A model generated the notes under the pieces. The model made no database searches and was not told the origin of the DNA. It saw only the letters and a list, made by a program, of their open reading frames with translations. Shown piece by piece: positions 19,321 through 31,600 of a DNA stretch of 64,000 bases; within the stretch, counting starts at the first letter, position 1, and every line of letters starts with the position of its first letter. Position numbers and translations under genes: made by a program. The stretch comes from Patiria pectinifera (Eukaryota > Echinodermata > Asteroidea > Valvatida > Asterinidae). The stretch lies in NCBI GenBank assembly GCA_029964075.1, contig CM057141.1, positions 11,098,001-11,162,000 of the forward strand. Direction: 5' to 3'.

Positions 19321-22300
19321 CACTTTTTGCAGGTTTGCATATCTATTAGTATTAGTATTACTCCTATCCATCCACGCCTCCAAGCAAAATAAAAAACCTT
19401 GCTCCGGCGTGGCCCTGCATTCTATAGTTGCTCCCAAGTACACGATAAAAATCCATTACTAGCCAATTGCGGTATCCAATCAGGATACAGGAAGAAAGTT
19501 TCCTATCCAGGGTTTACTATTGGAAACGCGGTTGGAAATGAAGTAAGCACTGGGGACGAGGTTGGGGCTACACTGTACCAGTACCACTATCAGGCGTTAA
19601 AACTCATCATTTTAGCATTTCCTACCTCGTTATAAAGGCCTAACCTCTCTCCTTTACACACAAATTAGTTAAGCTTTAAACCTAGGCTTTCATATTTTTG
19701 CTAAACAAACCTTTTCGGCACTGTTTCGAAGTTTTTCATCGATGTATTTTCGTCATCCCGCTCGCCTCGACGTTACCTGTGTCTAGTTCCTGGCCCTGTC
19801 TCGTTCATCCGCGATACTTTTGTACACTATAAAGCGCGCGTTGCGTCTGTAACCAGCCTACTGGAACGAAAATCACGTGATGTGTGCAAATTAATTGAGG
19901 GCGGGATTTCAAACCTCTTTTTGCAAATACATGTACAGCCAGTGATTCATAAAAATGAACTTATTTACATGTATTTACAAAGCCAACGATAACCCAAAAA
20001 GCTGTATAGTGTTTATGACGGCTTATTTCCATTGGGGTCCTTAAAAAAAAATGTGCCCCATTACAAAAAAGATCAATATAATTATACAGGAAAAAGCAAA
20101 GAATGGTCATTAAAAACTCAGCTGCTTGAAAATTAGACTGGGCGATGTTCTTTCACTGCCCTTTTACTCTGATGATGATTGTTGGAACATTCAATGCTAT
20201 GTATTAGGAAGTAAATCCCATTCATGAATTCCGGTATAAACAAAATTGCTACTCGCCCTTTTTATTCTTGGAACAACAAAATTAGTTGAACCATGTGGTG
20301 GAATAATTATGCATTTCTGAAACCTTCCTAAATTTATGACAGAGGTAGTCTGGTGCCATTTCATGAACAATTTATGAACATGATTCAGCTTGAACACGAT
20401 CATTGACCCTGAGTCATGCGTGGCCCAGCTTGTTCAATTCTATTTGACCATATGTGATCTAGAATCCATGTTTAAAATAAACAACACTAATTTGTTTAGG
20501 GTAACTTGCAGCCATTTCTTCAATTTAACCGACAACGCCGAGCACCAGGATGAAGAATAGTCAAAATGACATATCAGCGCAGAGCAGAGTGTTTTGGGGG
20601 ATCTCTTGAAACAGTTAACATATCTGTTAAGAAATTGCAGTGTAGCACCGGCTTTTTTTATCAAAGAATTTGCAAAGTTCTCACCAGTTAGACTCTGATC
20701 GAGTGTTATGCCCAGATATTAACTGAATTTGAAGGAGTAACAATCTTTCCATAACAGCACACAGTCAAATTTAACACTGCACAGTTTCTAATAGACTTAA
20801 GTTTTGCCGAGATGCAAAGACACAGTGACACATGTTAAAAACACAATGTTCAGAATGTACACATGCATTTTCTGAAAGCTAAAGAATCAGGGGCCGGGGT
20901 TGAAGGTGGGCATTAATTTTTTTTTTTAAAGTATCTCACTTGAACCACCCTCATAATAAAGTCAGTCTACCTAAGTTTTAACACTTTGGAATGAGTTCCT
21001 GATGGGGAAAATTTGGTGGGGTTTTCTTTTGGGGGGGGGGGGAGGGGGGTGTAAAACTGCAAAAGACAAGAGAAAGGCAATAAAACACAAATGTTTACTG
21101 AAAAAAAATAATAAAGGACAAAACACAAGAAAAAAACGATTATGGAAGCTTATTACAGTTTATTCAAATGCCACAGTTAGCAGACCACAGTTGAATTTGT
21201 TTACTTGAAATTTTAAAAAGAAGAAATCTGCGGCAACTATCTAAAAAATAATATCTGTGAAGTGCCAAGGAAACTGCAAATACTGTACACATGTACTTGA
21301 AAGGTTATGGAATGGCAGTTGATACCCAGTTTTCAAAGGTTGGCACCTAAAACTTGGGGGTGGGGGTGGGGCGAAGTAACAACCAAAAGTGGAACTTGGA
21401 TTGTCAAGTACAATTTTTACCACAATCTAAGGAATAACCATCAATGTTCTAAAATAACAGAAAACTTTCTTGTTCGTCCACATATTTCCTTAAGAAAAAT
21501 CACACAATCAAGGAAACAATGAAACAATCCTTCACGGAGTACATCATAATTATATTTATCCCCTGTGCATTTTACAAGCAGTATATATGTACAATTTCTA
21601 GTAATAATGAATCCCCGTTTAAAATAATGCCAGTCCATTACAAGTCCAGTCCCAGAAATTCACAAGTTTGGCCACAAGCAACAGAAGATGCCCAATGAAC
21701 AGTAACAAAGGAATTCCTTTGGCACAGTTCATCTGAATATATTTTGACTTGGGATGGGATGACTGGTGATGAACTTGGGAGAATATTTGAAGACTTGTAA
21801 TGAGCTCAAAGAGCCTGTTTGTCACCAGATCCTGATCTGCGATCCACTCCTTTGCTTTACACCGGACCACAGATCTTAGGGATTCTTCCTGAGACTGTGT
21901 GGATCAGCGGAGGTTTCAAAATGTTAACAATCGAAATGACATACATGTACGTTAACTGTGTCCGTGTTCACTTTTTGCTTTGGATGAGGCCCAGTATTGC
22001 TATAGCACAGCACTGGTTCCAAGGATCTGGATTTGCTTCTGTACCGAAACAAACGCGCTCAAATACAACACTAAACTCAGAGAAAAACCAAAAGTACAAT
22101 GTGGGATATAGTTCGCAGGCGGTGCACTAACACTAAGAGGATATTATCTGTGTCAGTTTTGTGCAAATACTGAAAATCTATTTACAATTCTTTTAAAATA
22201 AGCAAAACTGTTCTAGAATTTAACATTTATCGGGAAGGTGTGTGACATCAGGAGCATCATCAGGAAGGTGGGGATAGGTAAACCAACGTGACAAAGAACA

Positions 22301-22421
22301 AGTTCACAAGCATTGAATTATAGCAGGATTCAAACGATTCCAATCAAACTCTTGGAACAAGGACACATGATGACTGAACCCTAATGCGTCAAGCGGAGAA
22401 TTATACTCAGCAAGTCAGCAG
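19321..22421. other. Intergenic region, possibly including 3' UTR of the CTCF-like gene
   Basis: No coding region recognised. From about 21.1 to 23.5 kb the sequence is complex and lies 3' of the minus-strand CTCF-like stop codon. A minus-strand AATAAA near 21153 (TTTATT on +) could end that transcript. A poly-G run lies near 21031-21046. Confidence 0.4.
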
Positions 22422-22566
22422 GCATGCAACTGAAAATTCTGAGGGAAAAACCCAGGAAATTCCAAACCACACAAGACTTTGTACAGTATTTTTCATTTTG
22501 TAATGGCATTCATGAGAAGAAAAAAACGAGGAAATCGGCTGGTCCGAGGAAGTTTCACACCTGACA
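22422..22566. repeat. Dispersed repeat with CAGGCATGCAACT end, copy 1
   Basis: Matches 27662-27812: both have CAGGCATGCAACTG, AGACTTTGTACA, ATTTTTC.ATTTT, GGAAATC.GCTG and a terminal (C)ACCTGA/GTGCCTGA. The ends are weakly inverted, so a small MITE is likely. No coding capacity. Confidence 0.6.
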
Positions 22567-23494
22567 CAGACTCGGCAGTAACATGGACAATGTTTAAAAA
22601 AAAATTTTTTTTTTGCCATAGCGAGTTTAGTTTTAACATCAAAAAAATCCTTTCCATTTTGGGAAATGGATTTCACAGTTTCACTTCCTGATGTTGTCCC
22701 TGAAACAAAGTGCATGCACCAACAAGTCCATTAAAATGGCATACAACAGTGATTGGATTTATACACGTACAAAGAATAACTGATAACTATTTTTGGTACT
22801 AACTTCTAAATTTACTTCAAATCACTAATTCTAACTAAAGATTTACTTTAATTGGTTAAGAACAGTTTTGTTTTGTCCTGATTCATATGTACAGCTAATG
22901 TGACATTAAAAATTCATCAAGAAACACAATTTCTGTTTTTGGATTTAAATGTGTAAACAGTAGTCTGCTGTGAGGCAAAAAATAAAACGCCAACAAAAAA
23001 ACTAAATAATAATGATAAAAACAAAAATTGTATGATATTCATCAAAGCAACTGACCCCAAAATATGCTGGTAATGAAAGGGCAGTCCACAAAGCATAATT
23101 GTCGTTGATCAAAGATAAACTACTGGACATGTCCAGCAAATTAGACATCTTGACAAAGTTTGTGCTAACAACATGCAAGCATAAAACAAAAATCTGACAT
23201 ATATATTTCAATTTGGTTACTACATAAAGACTACTTCTGTTACCAACTTTCAGCATCTACTCAAAGTTGTTTCTTTAAGTTGAAGGGTTAACCTTGACCA
23301 AATCTTAAAAAAAAAAAATGCCATGATGCAAAAAAAAATTTATTAGGGAACCAAAAAAACTTGCCTCACACAAACAAAAACCTGATGGAAATAAAACATT
23401 AAAATGGAAATTAACACTGACATAATGCAGTAAAGCAGTGACAAAGGGATTAATCCCTGTAGGACATTTCTATTTACAGAAGACTACGTCCTCT
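22567..23494. other. 3' flank of the CTCF-like gene
   Basis: Directly follows the stop codon on the minus strand and is probably 3' UTR. A minus-strand AATAAA match at about 23338-23343 is one possible early polyadenylation signal. No open frame. Confidence 0.45.
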
Positions 23495-25693
23495 TCACTG
23501 CTCTTCAACAAAGAGGTAAATGGTTCCATCATCGGCAACTTCTTCATCATCCTCTTCCTCCTGGTTCTGACTTATGGGCTGATTGGCTGGGACGAGAATG
23601 GACTCCGCCTGAGTGATTACGTTGGGTTCGCTCTCAGCTTCAGGTTGAGCCTTCTGACCTTCGACCTTTAGCTGTGGTTGGACCATCGTGGGTAGGCCAT
23701 CATCGGAATCTGTTTCTTGCTCAGCACTGCCTTCTGGTGCCTTCTGTGGAGTCTGCTCCGTCTTTTCCGTTTTCAACTTGACAGGGGTTGTCTCTGCTTG
23801 ATTCTCTGTGCCCTCCTCTGCTGGTTGACTGGTTCCCTCAGCTTCCTGGGAAGTAGTGGGCTGGTCTTCACCTCCTACTTGCATTAAGACCTGCCCTGGT
23901 AGAATGTCTCCGGCCATGCTCGTCTCAGGTTGCTCCTGCTGTTGGACAGTGGTCAGGGATCCATTGACTATTTGGAGATTCTGCTCAAGGTTGGCCACTG
24001 TGCCGTCTGGATTCTGAGCGACAGTGAGGACTGTGACTGGACCTCCCTCCTCTCCCTGAATGATCTGTAGCGTGCCGTCTGCTGTGCCTTGCTGCATGGC
24101 CGCCTGGATGGCCTCTGCATCCTCCTGAGAAAGCTGCAAGGTGTTGCCATGCTCATCAACTATTTGGTGCTGCTGCTCTGGCAAAGCCATTTTCTGTCGA
24201 CGGGTAACTTTCTTGCTTGGAGAACCAACCTCTGATGAATCTCGTCTTTTGCGCTTCAAGCCAACTTGAGAGGCCTCCTCTGGCTCAGGCTGGATGTCAT
24301 GCTTCTTCTGCAAGTGATTCACCAGGGTCTGCTTGTGTTTGAAAGTCTCTTGACAATCAGTGCACTGGAATGGGCGTTCTCCAGTGTGGACTCTCATGTG
24401 GACCACAAGGTGGCGCTTCTGAGGGGCGGAGTATTCGCATTCCAGACACTGGTAGATCTTCTCGCCCTTGTGCGTTTTCTGATGCTGCATGAAGCTGAAG
24501 CGGTCAGTAAAACCATTCTCGCAGATTTTACAGATGAGGGGCTGACCCTGTGTATGCATCTTGCGGATGTGGGTCTTCATGTCTGCGTGTCGGCCAAAGG
24601 TTGTGTCGCAGTACTCGCACTTGTGTGCTGGGCGGGAACCAGCATGTTTCCATAGGTGCTCCTTCAGGCTGCTCTTCTGGGAGAAGCTGTGCTCACACTC
24701 ACCACACTGGAATGGCTTCTCACCTGTGTGGACCCGCATATGACGTTTCAGCTTGTAGTTGTCTGTGCTTGCGTAGTCGCACAGCGTACATCTGTATGGC
24801 TTCTCTCCAGTGTGGGACCTCATGTGGCGTTTGATCTTGCTTGCTTCCACGCTGTAATACTCACACAGGGGGCACTTGTGTGGTTTCTCGTGGGTGTGCA
24901 TGTATTTCATGTGTCGCCCCAGCTCCCCGGACGTTCCAAAGGCCTTCTCACACAACTCGCATTTGTAGGGCTTAGTGCCGCTATGCGTGTTGAGGTGATT
25001 CCGCAGAAGTGTTGACGTGCGGAAGATACGGCCGCACTTGTTGCACTCGTGGACTTTCGGCTCCCTGGGACTGGCAGGGGTCTTCTTAGCCCGTCCAAGA
25101 ACCTGATCAATGAGACGACCATCATCAAATTTGGGGACCATGTATTTCTTGCGCTTCTTGGGGGAGTCCTTATCGTCAAGGCTGGGTTTGGTGACAGGCT
25201 CGTCATCGTTGTCTCCCGCGTAGAAGTCATAAACGGAATGATCCTGGATGGTTCGCTCGCCATCTTCGCCTTCTACCACCTCCCGGACGATCACAATCTG
25301 GGTGTTCATGGGGACCACCACCTCCTCATGATCCTCTCCCACCACCACTGATTCGCCTTCCACTCCCTCTACATCCACCTGCTGCCGTTTGCGGGGGGAC
25401 CTGCGGATGGTAATTACTTTCTCCTTGCTTTGGTAGGAGGGTGGGACTGAACCCTCCTGGATAGCTGCTGCATTAGCTACAGCCTGCTCCTCCAACTCTT
25501 CCTGGGTAGGCTCTGCAGTTGGGACCTCTTCGGCCGCCTGAACCACCTCGGTACTGCTGTGTGAGACTACTGCCCCTTCTTGTGCAACCACAGTGCCAGC
25601 CTGTGAGACCTCGACTCCTGATTGGTCAGCGCCTTCTCCCTGGACAATTGTGTAGACCTGGGTGTTGTTGCTGGTAACCTCAGTGGAAACCGG
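23495..25693 (-). CDS. Last coding exon of CTCF-like gene: YDF motif, nine fingers, tail
   Basis: This single exon holds the functional core. The acceptor TTTTTAACAG precedes 25693. The YDF codons are 25223-25231. The finger array spans 25045-24299 and the DEHGNTL block 24169-23978; the TGA stop is 23497-23495. About 60 residues separate YDF from the first finger. That space includes basic KKRKKY and a stretch where CTCF finger 1 would sit, but no Cys/His pairs. All nine fingers being in one exon differs from the multi-exon finger array of vertebrate CTCF. Confidence 0.9.
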   Translation of the reverse strand, partial: PVSTEVTSNNTQVYTIVQGEGADQSGVEVSQAGTVVAQEGAVVSHSSTEVVQAAEEVPTAEPTQEELEEQAVANAAAIQEGSVPPSYQSKEKVITIRRSPRKRQQVDVEGVEGESVVVGEDHEEVVVPMNTQIVIVREVVEGEDGERTIQDHSVYDFYAGDNDDEPVTKPSLDDKDSPKKRKKYMVPKFDDGRLIDQVLGRAKKTPASPREPKVHECNKCGRIFRTSTLLRNHLNTHSGTKPYKCELCEKAFGTSGELGRHMKYMHTHEKPHKCPLCEYYSVEASKIKRHMRSHTGEKPYRCTLCDYASTDNYKLKRHMRVHTGEKPFQCGECEHSFSQKSSLKEHLWKHAGSRPAHKCEYCDTTFGRHADMKTHIRKMHTQGQPLICKICENGFTDRFSFMQHQKTHKGEKIYQCLECEYSAPQKRHLVVHMRVHTGERPFQCTDCQETFKHKQTLVNHLQKKHDIQPEPEEASQVGLKRKRRDSSEVGSPSKKVTRRQKMALPEQQHQIVDEHGNTLQLSQEDAEAIQAAMQQGTADGTLQIIQGEEGGPVTVLTVAQNPDGTVANLEQNLQIVNGSLTTVQQQEQPETSMAGDILPGQVLMQVGGEDQPTTSQEAEGTSQPAEEGTENQAETTPVKLKTEKTEQTPQKAPEGSAEQETDSDDGLPTMVQPQLKVEGQKAQPEAESEPNVITQAESILVPANQPISQNQEEEDDEEVADDGTIYLFVEEQ

Positions 25694-28600
25694 CTGTTAA
25701 AAACAGACAAGAATGCAGTATTTACATTGTTGTTCAAAAATAAAGAAAGTTTAAGCTTCCCTCGAACAAACCTCTGAAAATGTATCTAATTAACGTGAAA
25801 GTTTTGGGGCCCTAATTAACTTCCATAAAATACTATTATTATGCCACCTCTGAAATAATGTGGTATGTAATGAATGACCCATAGATATGAAGTCACTGCA
25901 GTGTCTCGAAATATACGGTAAACAAAAAGACCCCCCCCCCCAAGTACCCATAACAGCTTTCCTACCTGTGTGAATGCAATCTGGGTTCCATCTTGAGAGA
26001 CAGGAATAAACTGTTGGCCTTGACTGTTTTCATACACGATGCTGTTGCCAACGACACTCACTGGCTGTCCAGTGTTTCCGTCATTTTGCATAGCAACCAT
26101 CAAAACCTGCAGAATATTCAGTGAATCACAATCAAAAGTTGGTATTCTAGCATCCTTAAAAGACATACTTGAATCTCAGAAATAACTATTTGAATACAGT
26201 GGAATGTCGCTATACCGAACACTGCTATACTGAACAACATCCTTGGCTCTCGATTTTTGTGTACAAAACCAACCGAACATTGTTGTTGAAAAATGTCAAC
26301 AGAACAGCAACAAGTGGCTATTATTTCCCCAAGGAATAGAAGGGGAAAGCAACCCATCAATGTAGGTAGTAAGCTCAAAACTATGTACATGTAATGATTC
26401 AATAGTCGGCACGTGTTCAAAGTCGCCTTTCAGCAACTACCAGGGTATGCAGGGTGAAGTTATGAAAAGTGTTATTTATTGAAAAGTGAGTACGGGAGTA
26501 CCGGCAGCTTAATCGATCCCACGATGTTCGTTATAGTGGCGTTCCACTGTACTTGACAACATCTTAAACTTCATACAAATCTTCTTTACCAGATACAAAA
26601 CCATTTTTATTTTATAAACAAACTGTTGGTCATTGCAAATGTAAATTTGGAAGAAGCATGAATATAAAGGAATATAAAGAAACATCAATGCACAATTTCA
26701 ACTCTTTGGGCAGATAATAAAAATGAAAGTATTTTTATCGTCACAAATGAGAAGCGTTGAAATATGCATCAGGTCCCCATGCACTACTTGCAATAGGTGA
26801 TCTAACTAAAATATTGGGCATGTGCATAAAATGTGTTGGCCAAGACTGCTAACCTGTTGCTGTTGCTGAACCATGTTTCCGTGCTGATCCACATGTTGCA
26901 CCATGACCATCTGTTCTCCTTCCATGTTTTGAAGACCCTCAATTCCTGCAACAATACCATACACAAACAACTTTATGAATTCGTCCTCGACATCTGGAAG
27001 AGACGAATTAAAATGAAATTCAAATGCTCCTGAGACAGGAATGTACCTATCGCCGTTTGCGAGTTAGCCAACCCCCTTAGGCAACCCTGTGGAACTTTTG
27101 TACGTTGAGTTTTGTTTGTCTCAGATTTTGCGCGTTCTGCGTCCATTTGTTTATCATGTAATTGGACAATATTTCACAGGATGCGTTGACGCGATTCTAC
27201 AGCGATAGGTCAACTGCACTGGGACCACTGTAGAATCCATCAGGAAGGAATTGAATGTAAAGGAGATTTGCGTCACAGAAATTCAATATGTAATTTTAGG
27301 GAAAGGCACACACAATTTGTTCATAATAAATAAGAGATGTTTTTAAATGAGTTAAGTTATTCTACACAAAATTGAACCGGGATGCAGAAACAAATAAAAA
27401 ATGTTACTGTTTCTATTATTGCAATAATACTCGCTAATACGGCTACTGTCATACATCCAACTGAGTCCATCATTTTTTTTAATTGATTGAGCTGATGAAG
27501 TGATCCTAGGAATGTTCAGACGTAAATGATTTGCGCATGAGCTTAGTTGAGCACTAAGATAAGTGGGGTGCCAAGATCTTTCGTGAATACCAAATTAAGC
27601 GCCCAACTTAAGATAGCAGGCTGCTTAGATTTAAGAGTGACTTAAGTATTGTCTTAAGTTTCAGGCATGCAACTGGAAAGTCACACAAAAAAAGAGGAAA
27701 TTCAAATCTTTCCTAGACTTTGTACAACATTTTTCTATTTTCAGTGGCACACTTGGAAATAAAAAAAGTGGAAATCAGCTGATCTGAGGAAAAGTTGCGT
27801 GCCTGAAGTTTGAGTTTTGTGAATAGTTTTGTGGGGCGCTGTGGTCCAATGGTTACGGTGTTCGACTTGTGTGCCGTGGTACATGGGTTCGAATCCTGAC
27901 CGTGGGAACATGGTGCTGGTGCTCTTGAGCAAGGCACTTTACCATTATTGCTTCATCCTTCGGATGGGACGTAAAGCCGTAGGTCCCGTGTGTTGTGTAA
28001 TGCACGTTAAAGAACCCAGTAACACTTGTCGCTAAGAGAAGGGGTTTGCCCCGGTGTTTCTGGCAGTGGCAGCAATATGCGCCGCAGCACCTAGCAAAAA
28101 AAAAGGCGCTACATAATGGGTCTCATATGTTCATATACTTCATTACCTGTCTTTCGTCTTTCGTCTCATAATTTGCGCCAGGAGTGTCATATTGACAGAT
28201 ATGGCGCGGTATAAATGTTCACTATTATTATTATTATTAATACGGCTCCTGTAGTTTACTTTTGAAAGTAGACTAGTGCTCACCTTGTATGGTGATGTTC
28301 TGCTGTCCAGCCAGTCCTGCCCCCTCAATACCTTGAATGAAGGCCTGCCCCATGGTGTCTGACGGGTCTGCCACTGTGACCACAGGCTTGCTCTGCTGGG
28401 CGCTGACATCTTGGCTCACAACCTGGTCAGAACACAGTCAAGAGATTCATATCAATCTATTTATTCTTTCCGTTCATGCACGGCAACTTTGTCAAAACTG
28501 GTATTTTAGGCATGCTTTCCTTGATGTTGTGATCTGATTTTCTCAATCCTTTAACCCTAACTCCCTAGCATGATTTACTAGGAACCATACCCATCATGGC

Positions 28601-31600
28601 CAATTCCAACACCATATGGGAAACTGCACACACATATTTCTGACTTTGATTCTGGAGGTGTGCCAACCCAATGTAAAAGACTGTCAGTTTAGGGGTACTG
28701 TAGCCATCCTGACTTTCCAACAAAACATGCCGTTGGTGTTTGTTGGGTTGAGCTCTGTTAGGGTTAATGACTAAAATTTTCCACAGTGAATAATGCTACA
28801 GACTGACCCATCTTCGTAGAAAATGACAACTGCGTATTCAACACCGTCAGGTGCGTGTACGTGCAGTGTCAAACAACTGAATCAAACAGCAAACGTTTTA
28901 AGACCTACAAGGGGCAAAAGTTAGGGGAAAGTTAAAAATTCATGACATAATCGGCCGAGGTTCTAGGGCTGCTGAGGGCCCAAAGCAACATAGGTCCTGA
29001 TCTGTTTGTACTTGACTAAGAAAAGACACCCCTTATCTCATGACAAAGAGCATGAGTGAATGACTGTGAAGGGGAAGGCCTTACCGGCTGGGTTGCAATG
29101 TTGGCTGATGCATTGGCCAGCAGCTGTAGTGTCTGAGTGATGTCCATGGCTGCAGCATCCTCCCCTGATGTTGTTGTCTCCATAGGAACCTCTTCGACAC
29201 CTGGTTGATTGTAAAATACCAAATAGGACAATCAGTACGACAAGGAAAAAAATTATAACAACTCAAGGGGACTACGCTTCTTAATAATGTAGTTAATATA
29301 GACAAGCATTTTTTATCAAAATATGTGATGCGATCGAGCTAAATGAGTCATTTGTTAACCCTGGTAAAAAAATTTTTTTACAGATTTGAAAAGAGCACGA
29401 GTTCAGCATTACTGTGAAAACCGCATGCTGATACCATCTTTTGTTCAAAAATTATGAAAATCGGAACACAAAAAGATGTGATGAAGTGATGTGATGAAGT
29501 GGCCCTATTTAGGCCTGAATCTCCAAATGAAAGTTCCAGACAAACAACTCATTTAGCTTGATCGCATCACATATGTTTGAATGGGTTTACTCGTAAATGT
29601 ATCAAAGATGAAACCTAAGTTGTCTATGCAAACTTTTCCTAATGCAGTTGTCTGTACACATGAATGATGCAGCAAAATCAGGGATTTTATTTCAGCTCAA
29701 GAAATAGTTACTGACCATGTTGGACAACTTCTACTAGCTGTTGAGGTAGCACCTCCTGACTCTGGGTTATACTGACTGGTGTCGGCTCCTCAGCTGAAAT
29801 CTATGATAAGAAAGAAAGAAAAAAACAATTTCAGAACAATATTAACACTAAATTTTATATTACCGACATACAGATTCTTGTCATTTGATTGGTGGAACTC
29901 ACATCACGTGACATTCATTAATGCTTCCACTCATGCCGGGGCTCAAAAAGTTACATTCGCCCATGGTCAATGTGATTTACTATTATTCAACAGTTAGGAT
30001 CAGCCTTGTTCCTTAGCGCGGTATTTGTGTGCAAATGCATGCTGGTGTGCGCGTTGAGCATATTGTTCCCCAGCGCCAGTACCTACAGAGTTGGGTTCAA
30101 ACATTTCGTGAAGGGGTGGTTTAGAACAGAGAAATATATTTCCCTCCAATTAAGGATTGAAATAGAAGTTCATTTTAACTGTTAATCAAATGACAAGGAT
30201 CTGTATGTGTTATATAAAACAAATATCGAGTGGCTTTAAATTGTAAAATGGGAGGAATGCTATCCCTCTGTAAAATCTGGACATTTCCTATTCACTGGAC
30301 TTCGCCTCATGAGATTAAAAAGTCCAGATTTTACCTTGCAACAATATCAATATCAAAGAAACTCACAGTTGCCAACCAGTCAACAGAGCATAGTGCGCGG
30401 TAAGGACGCAAACCCATGCACATGCAGGGTATGTAAGCACCGTTTTCCAACAACAAAAATGATAGCCTTAACGGCGCGAGATTCAATTCGGTGAATGAAG
30501 AATCATAAAACTCCTAAACATAGACAATTTTGCTGAGCAAGTAAACAAGTACAGGGACAAACATGCTTGGGACTGCTTAACAAGTAAACATGCTTGGGAC
30601 TGCTTAACAAAAACCCAAAAAAATGTCTAAGAACAATTTTTTGCTTAGCTGCTCCATGACATCAAACCCTTGTATAATATAAAGAATCTGCGCAGGAATT
30701 ACGGGAAAATGTGAGGTTCACCTGAAGGTTCTGCACGGTTTGTTTAAGCAGTGGCTATTGTTATGGCAGCAGTAATGCAATTTTCAACTAGTATCGTTAC
30801 GATACTGCAAAAACACTATTGCGAATCTATATCAACCGTCTGGTTCCCTGACCTAATAGTATTCAACATCAGGATCTTTGGCTGTTGGAACCAGATTATC
30901 AACCAAATGGTTCTCGGACATTATTTCCCTTTTTCAAAAAAAAATCCTCCAAAGAATACAAAGAAGAACATGAAATCTCCATAAATAAAAGCAAAGATTT
31001 GATTAAAAACATGAAAATAAAGAAAACCAAGTGTGCAGTGCGAATTCGACCCCGGAACTTTCAGCATAGTAGTCGTACATTTTACCCCATTGAGCTACTG
31101 AAGTGCTCTGGTTGAATGGGTAGTTATAAAAGTGATGTAGATTCGCAATGGTGTTATTTTTTGTTTTACGATAGCAGTTGAAAATCGCATTACGGCTGCT
31201 GTAACGATAGCCACTACGTTTTGTTTAACTTCGCATTCTTCCCTTAAGTCACCAAAAAAAGGAAACTCCACTTACATGCCGGGGTTGTCCAATGGTAATA
31301 CCCTGAGCAGCCACAAACTCTTGTTGTCCCTCGATGGCCTCTACTGCGGCAGGCTGGACCATCTGCTCTTTAGGCACCGAGGCCTCAGCTACAGGCTGCA
31401 CCATTTCCAGCTGTTGCTGCTGCTGGTGCTGCAGTGCCACCTGCTCCGGCAGTTCCGACAGCGTCACAGCGACTGCGGCAACCTAGAGCATGATTTGGTG
31501 AACACACAGGACAAGTTAGCACCATAGTGTCACACAATTATAATAATTTCCAAACACCCAAGCCCTAACACTGTCAATCTGGCATCAAGTCCAATGTTTT

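Noticed and set aside
25589-25591. Start of the CTCF-like protein at 25591
   Set aside because: The codon is GTG and the frame continues upstream to a clear splice acceptor at 25693, joining seven more coding exons in phase.
27831-27905. Functional tRNA gene
   Set aside because: A and B boxes are present, but a SINE body and (TTA)n tail follow and a truncated relative exists at 1246-1355, so it is a SINE head.
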